Shown here one piece after another: positions 7,957-14,279 of a stretch of DNA of 14,279 nt; the first letter of the stretch is position 1; the number at the start of each line of letters is the position of its first letter. Origin of the DNA: JBBSVE01 sp038233815 (GTDB lineage Bacteria; Pseudomonadota; Alphaproteobacteria; Rhodobacterales; Rhodobacteraceae); contig JBBSVE010000082.1 of the NCBI GenBank assembly GCA_038233815.1, positions 1-14,279 of the forward strand, written 5' to 3'. The notes beneath the pieces were generated by a model. That model was not told the DNA's origin and did no database searches. It was given only the letters and a program-made list of their open reading frames with translations. Position numbers and translations under genes: made by a program.

Positions 7957-9024
7957 GCTGCGACGACCCTGCTGGACCTCAACGGAAAGCGTGACATGGA
8001 CAAGGCGAAAGCGCTGGAAAGCGCGCTGGCTCAAATCGAACGGCAGTTCGGCAAGGGCTCGATCATGAAGCTCGGCGCCGACAATGCGGTAATGGATATC
8101 GAGGCGACCTCAACCGGTTCGCTCGGTCTCGATATCGCATTGGGGATCGGCGGCCTGCCGAAGGGCCGCATCGTGGAGATCTACGGGCCGGAGAGTTCGG
8201 GCAAGACCACGCTCACGCTCCATGTCGTGGCGGAGGAGCAGAAGAAGGGCGGCGTGTGCGCGTTTGTTGATGCGGAACATGCGCTCGATCCGCAATATGC
8301 CAAGAAGCTTGGCGTCAATCTGGACGAGCTGCTCATCAGCCAACCCGACACGGGCGAACAGGCGCTGGAGATCGTGGATACGCTGGTGCGGTCCGGGGCC
8401 GTCAGCTTGATCGTGATTGATTCGGTCGCAGCATTGGTGCCGAAGTCGGAGATCGAGGGCGACATGGGCGACATGCAGATGGGCAGCCAGGCCCGTCTGA
8501 TGAGCCAGGCCATGCGCAAGCTCACCGCCTCGATCGGGCGCTCGAACTGCATGGTCGTGTTCATCAACCAGATTCGCATGAAGATCGGCGTGATGTTCGG
8601 CTCGCCGGAAACGACAACGGGCGGCAATGCGCTGAAGTTTTACGCCAGCGTCCGGCTCGACATCCGCCGCACCGGCTCGATCAAGGACCGCGACGAGGTG
8701 GTGGGCAACACGACCAAGGTGAAGGTCGTGTAGAACAAGGTGGCGCCGCCTTTCAAGCAGGTCGAGTTTGACATCATGTATGGCGAGGGCATCTCCAAGA
8801 CGGGCGAGCTGATCGACCTCGGCGTAAAGGCCGGCGTGGTGGAGAAGTCCGGCTCTTGGTATTCCTACGGCGACGAGCGGATCGGGCAAGGGCGCGAGAA
8901 TGCAAAGCTGTTCCTGAAATCCAACGCGGGCATCGCGAAGGAGATCGAGGACAAGATCCGTAATTCGCATGGGCTCGACATGACCATGGCCGACACCGGC
9001 AGCGAGGATATCGTCGACGCCTGA
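7954..9024 (+). pseudogene. recA: recA, DNA recombinase, interrupted by an in-frame TAG
   Basis: The frame encodes RecA, the recombinase that forms ATP-dependent filaments on single-stranded DNA, exchanges strands and triggers LexA cleavage. Walker A GPESSGKT (78-85), Glu108 in DAEHALD, Walker B LIVID (152-156), loop L1 near EIEGDMGDMQMGSQARL (166-182) and loop L2 near FINQIRMKIGVMFGS (203-217) are intact. Codon 260 is TAG (8731-8733), where the conserved VKVVKNK motif reads VKVV-stop-NK. The same frame then continues for 96 sense codons (APPFKQVEFDIMYGEGISK and the C-terminal domain) to TGA at 9022-9024, giving 356 positions, a normal RecA length. As read, the product would be 259 residues, lacking the last part of the core, the subunit-interface lysines and the C-terminal domain, so it is unlikely to work. 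There is no frameshift or other decay. One base (AAG to TAG) explains it: recent mutation, sequencing error or readthrough. Confidence 0.92.
8731..8733 (+). other. In-frame amber codon replacing a conserved RecA lysine
   Basis: TAG stands at recA codon 260, in GTCGTG-TAG-AACAAG. Homologues have Lys here, and AAG to TAG is a single transversion. It aligns with E. coli Lys248, which with Lys250 contacts ATP across the filament subunit interface. TAG is used as a normal stop by aglK (1924-1926) and the ClC gene (13930-13932), so genome-wide recoding is unlikely. Confidence 0.9.
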
Positions 9025-9031
9025 CGGGCCT

Positions 9032-9066
9032 CCTGCCATCGCGCCGGTTCGGGCGCGATGGACAGG
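9032..9066 (+). terminator. Strong hairpin after recA, probable terminator
   Basis: CCATCGCGCC (9036-9045) and GGCGCGATGG (9052-9061) form a perfect 10-base-pair stem with a six-base loop GGTTCG. CCTG (9032-9035) and CAGG (9063-9066) can extend it past a one-base bulge. It begins eight bases after the recA stop and 58 bases before alaS ends that gap. There is no T-run after it, so it may act with Rho, act as an RNA-stabilising 3' hairpin, or only attenuate read-through into alaS. Confidence 0.55.
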
Positions 9067-9123
9067 CCTGCCGCACCCCGCTAGACGGAAGCCCGGTCCC
9101 TGACAGTCGGAGCGCCCGATCCC

Positions 9124-11781
9124 ATGCCGTCGCTGAACGATATCCGAACGACGTTCCTCGAGTCCTTCGCCCGCCACGGGCATCGGATCGTGCCCTCCGG
9201 CCCTTTGGTGCCGCGCAACGATCCGACGTTGATGTTCACCAACTCGGGCATGGTCCAGTTCAAGAACCTGTTCACGGGGGCTGAGCAGCGCGATTATGTC
9301 CGGGCCACGTCGGCGCAGAAATGCGTGCGGGCGGGCGGCAAGCACAACGACCTCGACAACGTGGGCTATACCGCGCGGCACCATACGTTCTTCGAGATGC
9401 TGGGAAATTTCAGCTTCGGCGATTATTTCAAGGCGGACGCGATCCCCTTCGCTTGGGAACTTCTGACCAAGGATTTCGATATCCCGAAGGACCGGCTGCT
9501 GGTCACGGTCTATTATACCGACGACGAGGCAGCCGCGATCTGGAAAAAGGTTGCGGGCCTGCCCGATGACAGGATCGTCCGCATCCCGACCGACGACAAC
9601 TTCTGGCGGATGGGTCCGACCGGCCCCTGTGGTCCCTGCACGGAGATTTTCTTCGATCACGGCGACCATATCGAGGGTGGCCCGCCTGGCAGTCCGGGAG
9701 AGGACGGCGACCGGTTCATCGAGATCTGGAACCTCGTCTTCATGCAGAACGAGCAATTTGCCGACGGCACGCTGACGCCGCTTCCCAAGCAGAGCATCGA
9801 CACCGGGATGGGGCTGGAACGGATCGGCGCGCTGTTGCAGGGCAAGCACGACAATTACGACACCGATCTGATGCGTGCGCTGATCGAGGCGTCGGCGCAT
9901 GCCACCTCCTCGGACCCGGACGGGCCGGGAAAAATCCATCACCGTGTCATCGCGGACCATCTGCGCGCGACGGCGTTCCTGATCGCGGACGGGGTGATGC
10001 CCTCGAACGAGGGGCGCGGCTACGTGCTCCGTCGCATCATGCGCCGCGCGATGCGGCACGCGCATCAGTTGGGCGCGCGGGACCCGGTGATGTTCCGGCT
10101 GGTCCCCGCGCTCGTGCGGCTGATGGGCGCGGCTTATCCCGAACTGGTCCGCGCGCAGGCCCTGATAGAGGAGACGCTGCGGCTGGAGGAGACGCGGTTC
10201 CGCCAGACGCTGGAACGCGGTCTGAAGCTTCTGGACGATGAGCTCGCCAAGGTCCCCGAAGGCGCGCAGTTGCCGGGCGACGCGGCGTTCCGGCTCTACG
10301 ACACATACGGCTTTCCGCTTGACCTCACGCAGGACGCGCTGCGTGAACGGGGGCGGCGCGTGGACACCGCCGGGTTCGACGAGGCGATGGCCGCGCAGAA
10401 GACTCGCGCGCGGGCCTCATGGGTCGGCTCGGGAGAGACGCGGGACGCCGCGATCTGGTTCGATCTGGCGGAGCGGCATGGCAGCACGGAGTTCCTCGGC
10501 TATGAGACCGAGACCGCCGAGGCGGAAGTGCTGGCGCTGGTCGCGGACGGGGCGGCGGTGGACCGGGCAGGGGTCGGCCAATCGGTGCAGATCGTGGTGA
10601 ACCAGACGCCGTTCTACCCCGAGTCGGGCGGTCAGGTCGGCGACAGCGGCACATTCTTGACGGCGACCGGGCAGGCGAGGATCGCCGACACACGAAAAAG
10701 TCAGGGCGTGACCGTTCATCAGGCCGAGGTGACGCATGGCGAGATCGCGACCCTTCAGAGTGCTGTCCTGACCGTGGATCATGCGCGCCGGTCCGCGATC
10801 CGGGCCAATCATTCCGCGACGCATCTTCTGAACGAGGCGCTGCGCCGCAGGCTGGGCGATCATGTGGCGCAGCGCGGCTCTCTCAACGCGCCGGACCGGT
10901 TGCGCTTCGATTTCAGCCACGGGCAGGCGATGACGCCCCACGATCTCGACGCGATCGAGGCGGAGGTCAACGGCCTTGTCCGCGCGAACGCACCGGTGGA
11001 CACCCGCGTGATGTCGCCCGACGACGCCCGTGCGCTCGGCGCGCAGGCGCTGTTCGGGGAGAAATATGGCGACGAGGTCCGCGTCGTGTCGATGGGGACG
11101 CGGGACGGGTCGGGGAAAGGGGCGGATCAACGCACTTACTCGCTGGAGCTGTGTGGCGGCACGCATGTCGCGCAACTGGGGGAGATCGGCGCCTTCGTGC
11201 TTTTGGGTGACTCCGCTTCGTCCGCGGGCGTGCGGCGGATCGAGGCGCTGACGGGCGAGGGGGCGATGGCGTGGATGAAAGCGCAGATGCGCCATCTTGA
11301 CGATGCGGCAACGGTGCTGAAGACCCCGCCGGCGGAGCTTGCGACCCGTGCGCGCGCGCTGCTGGAGGAGCGGCGCCAACTTCAGAACGAGGTGGCGCAG
11401 CTTCGGCGCGAGGTGGCGATGGGCGGTGCAGGCGCCGGGCCGGAGCCGCGCGACGTTGCGGGTATCCGGTTCATCGCGCAGGTGTTGAGCGGCGTGACCG
11501 GCAAGGACCTGCCCGGACTGGTGGATGAGATGAAGGCGCGTCTGGGGTCGGGCGCGGTTTTGTTGATCGCCAACACCGGTGGCAAACCTGCGGTCGCGGC
11601 GGGGGTTACGTCGGATCTGACGGACCGGCTGTCGGCCGTCCCGCTCGCCCGGGCGGCGGCGGAGGCGATGGGCGGCAAAGGCGGCGGCGGACGGCCGGAC
11701 ATGGCGCAGGCCGGTGGCGTGGACGTTGGGTTGGCGGACGCGGCGATCGCGGCCGCGGAGACGGTCATAAGGGGGGTGTGA
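9124..11781 (+). CDS. alaS: Alanyl-tRNA synthetase
   Basis: An 885-residue class II synthetase that charges tRNA-Ala, of normal bacterial length. The catalytic core occupies roughly 1-460, with motif-2 region KCVRAGGKHNDLDNVG (66-81) followed by HHTFFEMLGNFSFGDYF (86-102). The editing domain carries the zinc-binding HxxxH (His563, His567 in NHSATHLL) and CxxxH (Cys677, His681 in CGGTHV) sets, so mischarged Ser- and Gly-tRNA should be cleared. The C-Ala domain ends with a glycine-rich GGKGGGGRPDMAQAGG (850-865), and a short coiled-coil-like stretch lies near 735-765. The ATG at 9124 starts the standard N-terminus; GGAG (9109-9112) is 11 bases upstream, rather far. It lies downstream of recA, an order seen in many proteobacteria, with a hairpin between, and its TGA is one base from the next gene's ATG. 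Confidence 0.97.
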   Translation: MPSLNDIRTTFLESFARHGHRIVPSGPLVPRNDPTLMFTNSGMVQFKNLFTGAEQRDYVRATSAQKCVRAGGKHNDLDNVGYTARHHTFFEMLGNFSFGDYFKADAIPFAWELLTKDFDIPKDRLLVTVYYTDDEAAAIWKKVAGLPDDRIVRIPTDDNFWRMGPTGPCGPCTEIFFDHGDHIEGGPPGSPGEDGDRFIEIWNLVFMQNEQFADGTLTPLPKQSIDTGMGLERIGALLQGKHDNYDTDLMRALIEASAHATSSDPDGPGKIHHRVIADHLRATAFLIADGVMPSNEGRGYVLRRIMRRAMRHAHQLGARDPVMFRLVPALVRLMGAAYPELVRAQALIEETLRLEETRFRQTLERGLKLLDDELAKVPEGAQLPGDAAFRLYDTYGFPLDLTQDALRERGRRVDTAGFDEAMAAQKTRARASWVGSGETRDAAIWFDLAERHGSTEFLGYETETAEAEVLALVADGAAVDRAGVGQSVQIVVNQTPFYPESGGQVGDSGTFLTATGQARIADTRKSQGVTVHQAEVTHGEIATLQSAVLTVDHARRSAIRANHSATHLLNEALRRRLGDHVAQRGSLNAPDRLRFDFSHGQAMTPHDLDAIEAEVNGLVRANAPVDTRVMSPDDARALGAQALFGEKYGDEVRVVSMGTRDGSGKGADQRTYSLELCGGTHVAQLGEIGAFVLLGDSASSAGVRRIEALTGEGAMAWMKAQMRHLDDAATVLKTPPAELATRARALLEERRQLQNEVAQLRREVAMGGAGAGPEPRDVAGIRFIAQVLSGVTGKDLPGLVDEMKARLGSGAVLLIANTGGKPAVAAGVTSDLTDRLSAVPLARAAAEAMGGKGGGGRPDMAQAGGVDVGLADAAIAAAETVIRGV

Positions 11782-11782
11782 G

Positions 11783-12073
11783 ATGGCGACAGCACTGTGG
11801 ATCGCGCATGTCGAGGTGAAGGACGCGGAAGCCTACGGGCGCTATGCCGCCCTTGCAGGCCCGGCCATCGCTGCGCACGGGGGCACCTTCCTCGCGCGCG
11901 GGGGGCGGTATGTGCAGCTCGAGGGCGTCGACCGTGCGCGCAACGTTGTGGCGCGGTTTCCGTCGCTCGACGCAGGCGTCGCCTGCTACCGCTCGGCAGC
12001 CTATCAGGAGGCGTTGGCACAGGCGGCGGGGGCGTCGATCCGCGATCTTGTGGTGGTGGAGGAGGCGGACTGA
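11783..12073 (+). CDS. DUF1330 domain protein
   Basis: A 96-residue soluble protein of the DUF1330 family, small dimeric ferredoxin-like (alpha/beta barrel type) proteins of unknown function. Family features visible are the start ALWIAHVEVKDAEAYGRYA, the centre GGTFLARGG (32-40), VVARFPSLDAGVACYRS and the terminal strand RDLVVVE. Family length is about 95 residues, so it is complete. Its ATG follows the alaS stop by a single base, with AAGGGGGG (11769-11776) inside the end of alaS as ribosome site, so it is co-transcribed and probably translationally coupled with alaS. No catalytic residues can be named, and the link with tRNA charging may be only positional. Confidence 0.88.
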   Translation: MATALWIAHVEVKDAEAYGRYAALAGPAIAAHGGTFLARGGRYVQLEGVDRARNVVARFPSLDAGVACYRSAAYQEALAQAAGASIRDLVVVEEAD

Positions 12074-12149
12074 TCACCCTCTGACGACGGGCAGGCAATC
12101 GGGAAAACTCGCCCGGGCCGTATCGACGCGCTCAAACGGCTGTGCTAGC

Positions 12150-12166
12150 GAGACCGCGATGGTCTC
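12150..12166 (+). repeat. Inverted repeat in the gap before the ClC gene
   Basis: GAGACC (12150-12155) and GGTCTC (12161-12166) form a perfect six-base-pair stem with loop GCGAT. The 137-base gap (12074-12210) otherwise shows no clear element. The repeat may be a weak terminator for the alaS-DUF1330 unit or an operator for the ClC gene. There is no T-run, and chance is not excluded. Confidence 0.3.
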
Positions 12167-12210
12167 AGCCGCAGCGCGCGCATCGACCGCTCCCAACAGG
12201 CCAGCATACC

Positions 12211-13932
12211 GTGTCAGACAGTCAGGCAGTCCGCCGTTTTTCGTTTCCCGGGCGGTTCGCGGACTGGTCCGGTCTGCCCCCCATGATCGTGATTTCTATC
12301 GCGGTCGGATGCGTCGCGGGGGTCGGGGCTTACGCCTTCCGGCACCTGATCGGCTTCATCCACAATCTGTCCTTCCGACAGATCTTTACCTCGGTCTATG
12401 AGGTCAACGACCATGCCGCCGTGACCGATCCGGTCTGGCTGCCGCTTTTGACCCTGCCCATCGGTGCCGTGATCGTGACATGGTTGGTGCGGACCTTCGC
12501 GCCCGAGGCGCGCGGCCACGGCGTTCCCGAAGTGCTCAACGCCGTCCATTTCGAGCGGGCGCGGATCCGGCCCGTCGTCGTTCTGGTGAAGGCGCTGGCC
12601 TCCTCCATCTCCATCGGCACCGGCGGATCGGTCGGACGCGAGGGGCCGATCGTGCAGATCGGATCGGCCTTCGGCTCCTGGGTCGGCTCGGTGCTCGACG
12701 TGGGTCGGGCGGACCGGACCGTGCTGCTCGCGGCAGGCGCGGGGGCGGGGATCGCCGCCACCTTCAACGCTCCGCTGGGCGGGGTTCTGTTCGCGGTGGA
12801 ACTGTTCCTTCTGCGGCTGACCTACCGCTCGGTCGGGCTCGTGGTGCTGGCGGTGGTGCCCGCGACCTTCATCGGGCGGGCGCTGATGGGGGCTGCGCCC
12901 AGCTTCAACATCCCGGCGCTGCAATATCCCGATTTCGGCGCGACCTCGGCCGAACTGATGTTCGCCTTCGGCATCTTCGGGATCGTGGTCGGCGTTTTTT
13001 CCGCGATCTTCATCCGGGGCCTCTACTGGGTCGAGGATCTGATCGAGGGCATCCGCATCAACGAATACCTTCGCAACGCACTCGGCATGGCGCTGGTGGG
13101 CGCGATCCTGGTCGTGATGCAGCGGCAGACCGGGTCTTATTACCTGCAGGGCGTGGGTTACGCGACGATCCTCGACATCCTTAAAAACACGCTGACCGAT
13201 CCGGGGCTGCTGCTGTCCCTGGCGCTTCTGAAGCTTCTGGTCACGGGCATGACCATCGGGTTCGGCGGCTCGGGCGGCATCTTCTCTCCCAGCCTTTTCA
13301 TGGGGGCGTGCCTTGGCGCGTCGACCGGGGTGATGCTGGACACGCTCCTGCCCGGGCTCGGCGTCAGTATTCCAAACTTTGCGCTGATCGGCATGGCATC
13401 GATGACGGCGGCCACCACGGGCGCGTTCTTCGCCTCGGTCGTGATGCTGACGGAGATGTCGGGCGACAGCAACGTGGTCGTGTCGGTGATGCTCTGCTCC
13501 AGCGTGGCATGGGTCGTGCGTCACGCGATCTGCAAGCCCAGCATCTACAACCTGAAGCTCCTGCGTCGCGGCCTCAGCGTGCCGGAGAGTTTTCCGGCCA
13601 ACCTTCTCGCCGGCCGCACGGTGGGCGAGGTGATGACCAAGGCCGCCATCGTCGGCGGCCACGAGCTGGGACCGGAGGATGAGGTCGCGGGCACGCTGAT
13701 CGATCTGCATGGCACACAGGTGACGCTCGGCCGGCCGGGGGCGGAGAGCCGGTCCTACATTCTGTCGCAGCCGGTGGACAACCTGTCCGAGACGCTGGTG
13801 CGCCGGGATCAGGAGGAGCGCGACCTCATCATCGTGCAGCCCGCCGCGTCGAGCCCGTATCTCTTCGTGATCTCGAACACGGAGCTGTCCGCCGACTATG
13901 TGGCGATGTCGCAGATCCAGGCTGGCAAGTAG
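12211..13932 (+). CDS. ClC-family chloride transporter or channel
   Basis: A 573-residue polytopic inner-membrane protein of the ClC family with about 10-12 hydrophobic segments between residues 24 and 437. Selectivity-filter motifs are present: GHGVP (102-106, usually GSGIP), GREGP (142-146) with the gating Glu144, GGIFSPSL (355-362), and Tyr446, the likely equivalent of E. coli Tyr445. The proton-path glutamate (E. coli Glu203) appears to be Leu198 in LFAVELFLLRL, suggesting weakened or lost proton coupling. The final ~110 residues form a soluble tail that begins like a CBS domain (RTVGEVMTK, 469-477) but looks degenerate or single. The start is uncertain: GTG 12211 fits homologues, with AGG near 12198-12200; a GTG at 12142 would add 23 residues unlike the family. 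It ends with TAG, converging on typA over a strong hairpin. Anion transport is firm; channel versus exchanger is inference. Confidence 0.88.
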   Translation: MSDSQAVRRFSFPGRFADWSGLPPMIVISIAVGCVAGVGAYAFRHLIGFIHNLSFRQIFTSVYEVNDHAAVTDPVWLPLLTLPIGAVIVTWLVRTFAPEARGHGVPEVLNAVHFERARIRPVVVLVKALASSISIGTGGSVGREGPIVQIGSAFGSWVGSVLDVGRADRTVLLAAGAGAGIAATFNAPLGGVLFAVELFLLRLTYRSVGLVVLAVVPATFIGRALMGAAPSFNIPALQYPDFGATSAELMFAFGIFGIVVGVFSAIFIRGLYWVEDLIEGIRINEYLRNALGMALVGAILVVMQRQTGSYYLQGVGYATILDILKNTLTDPGLLLSLALLKLLVTGMTIGFGGSGGIFSPSLFMGACLGASTGVMLDTLLPGLGVSIPNFALIGMASMTAATTGAFFASVVMLTEMSGDSNVVVSVMLCSSVAWVVRHAICKPSIYNLKLLRRGLSVPESFPANLLAGRTVGEVMTKAAIVGGHELGPEDEVAGTLIDLHGTQVTLGRPGAESRSYILSQPVDNLSETLVRRDQEERDLIIVQPAASSPYLFVISNTELSADYVAMSQIQAGK

Positions 13933-13955
13933 CGGCCCCGCGCGCGGCGGGGCCG
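13933..13955. terminator. Bidirectional GC hairpin between clc and typA
   Basis: CGGCCCCGC (13933-13941) pairs perfectly with GCGGGGCCG (13947-13955) around a five-base loop, GCGCG. It starts immediately after the ClC stop codon and lies six bases before the end of the convergent typA gene, as expected of a shared terminator. No T-run follows on either strand, so intrinsic termination may be inefficient or Rho-assisted. Confidence 0.65.
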
Positions 13956-13961
13956 GGCGGA

Positions 13962-14279
13962 TCAGCTCGCGCGGCTCTGGCGCTTGCGCTCGTGCGGGTC
14001 GAGGTGGCGTTTCCTCATCCGCACGATCTTCGGCGTGACCTCGACCAGCTCGTCGTCGTCGATATAGGCGATGCTCTCCTCGAGGCTCATCCGCACAGGC
14101 GTCGTCAGGCGCACCGCCTCGTCCGTCCCGGAGGCGCGGACGTTGGTGAGCTGCTTGCCTTTCAGCGGGTTCACTTCCAGATCGTTGTCGCGGGAATGTT
14201 CCCCGATCACCATGCCGGTGTAGACCGCTTCCTGCGCGCCGATGAAGAACTTGCCGCGATCCTCCAGTTTCCAGAGCGC
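13962..14279 (-). CDS. typA: TypA/BipA ribosome-associated GTPase, C-terminal part
   Basis: These are the last 105 residues of the translational GTPase TypA (BipA), read on the minus strand; the gene continues beyond the window's right edge. The visible part begins ALWKLEDRGKFFIG and includes the strongly conserved GMVIGEHSRDNDLEVNP and KGKQLTNVRASGTDEA stretches, then MSLEESIAYIDDDELVEVTP and a basic tail with KRHLDPHERKR. This is the TypA-specific C-terminal domain that docks on the ribosome; the GTPase G1-G5 motifs are outside the window. TypA helps 50S assembly and growth under stress and cold. It is convergent with the ClC gene, sharing a terminator hairpin. No sign of damage is seen in the visible part. 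Confidence 0.95.
   Translation of the reverse strand, partial: ALWKLEDRGKFFIGAQEAVYTGMVIGEHSRDNDLEVNPLKGKQLTNVRASGTDEAVRLTTPVRMSLEESIAYIDDDELVEVTPKIVRMRKRHLDPHERKRQSRAS

Noticed and set aside
8731..8733. TAG read as a special amino acid (pyrrolysine-like or reassigned amber).
   Set aside because: No pyl genes are in view, RecA has Lys here in homologues, and two neighbouring genes use TAG as a true stop. Only a genome-wide search for a CUA tRNA could revive this.
8734..9024. The recA 3' part as a separate small gene starting at GTG 8740 or ATG 8776.
   Set aside because: It is in the same frame as the upstream part and is collinear with the RecA C-terminus. There is no ribosome site, and no free-standing function is known for this fragment.
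8110..10065. A 651-codon minus-strand frame spanning recA, the hairpin and the start of alaS.
   Set aside because: Its translation resembles no protein I know and mirrors codon composition of the two real genes; no ribosome site is seen at its start.

Overview
The window is a GC-rich stretch of chromosome from an alphaproteobacterium, most likely a member of the Rhodobacterales (Roseobacter/Rhodobacter group). The grounds are an agl-type alpha-glucoside operon end, a CckA hybrid histidine kinase, an alphaproteobacterial LexA box (GTTC-N7-GTTC) in front of recA, and a CtrA-type box (TTAA-N7-TTAAC) in front of cckA. The genus cannot be fixed from the sequence alone. Almost all of it is ordinary housekeeping DNA, densely coded and mostly on the + strand, with no insertion sequence, CRISPR array, tRNA, rRNA or prophage visible. 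No gap between genes exceeds 300 bases.

Layout. 1-1926: the end of an alpha-glucoside uptake operon, with a 3' piece of a GH13 alpha-glucosidase (aglA) overlapping the ABC transporter ATPase aglK. 2008-4689: guaB (IMP dehydrogenase, GMP synthesis) followed by an RsmB/NOP-family RNA cytosine methyltransferase. 4704-7071: a CtrA-box-like palindrome and the membrane-bound hybrid kinase cckA, top of the CckA-ChpT-CtrA phosphorelay. 7094-7696 (minus): a small sulfotransferase-like protein, divergent from recA. 7792-9024: LexA box and recA. 9124-12073: alaS with a closely coupled DUF1330 gene. 12211-13932: a ClC-family anion transporter or channel. 13962-14279 (minus): the C-terminal end of typA/bipA, convergent with clc across a strong GC hairpin.

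The most unusual thing is in recA. Its reading frame is collinear with full-length RecA (356 codons) but codon 260 is TAG. This stands where RecA proteins have the first lysine of the VKVVKNK motif (E. coli Lys248). The frame is intact for 96 more codons to the normal C-terminus, so one base separates this from an ordinary recA. It is either a very recent nonsense mutation, a sequencing error, or a site that is read through. Other window genes (aglK, clc) end in TAG, so general amber recoding is unlikely.

The second point is regulatory. The cckA start region carries a TTAA-N7-TTAAC site that fits the CtrA consensus, suggesting feedback of CtrA on its own kinase. The same 48-base gap also holds a strong Shine-Dalgarno in front of a six-codon reading frame, while cckA itself appears to start at TTG without a good ribosome site. 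I did not find a wholly new multi-gene system here.
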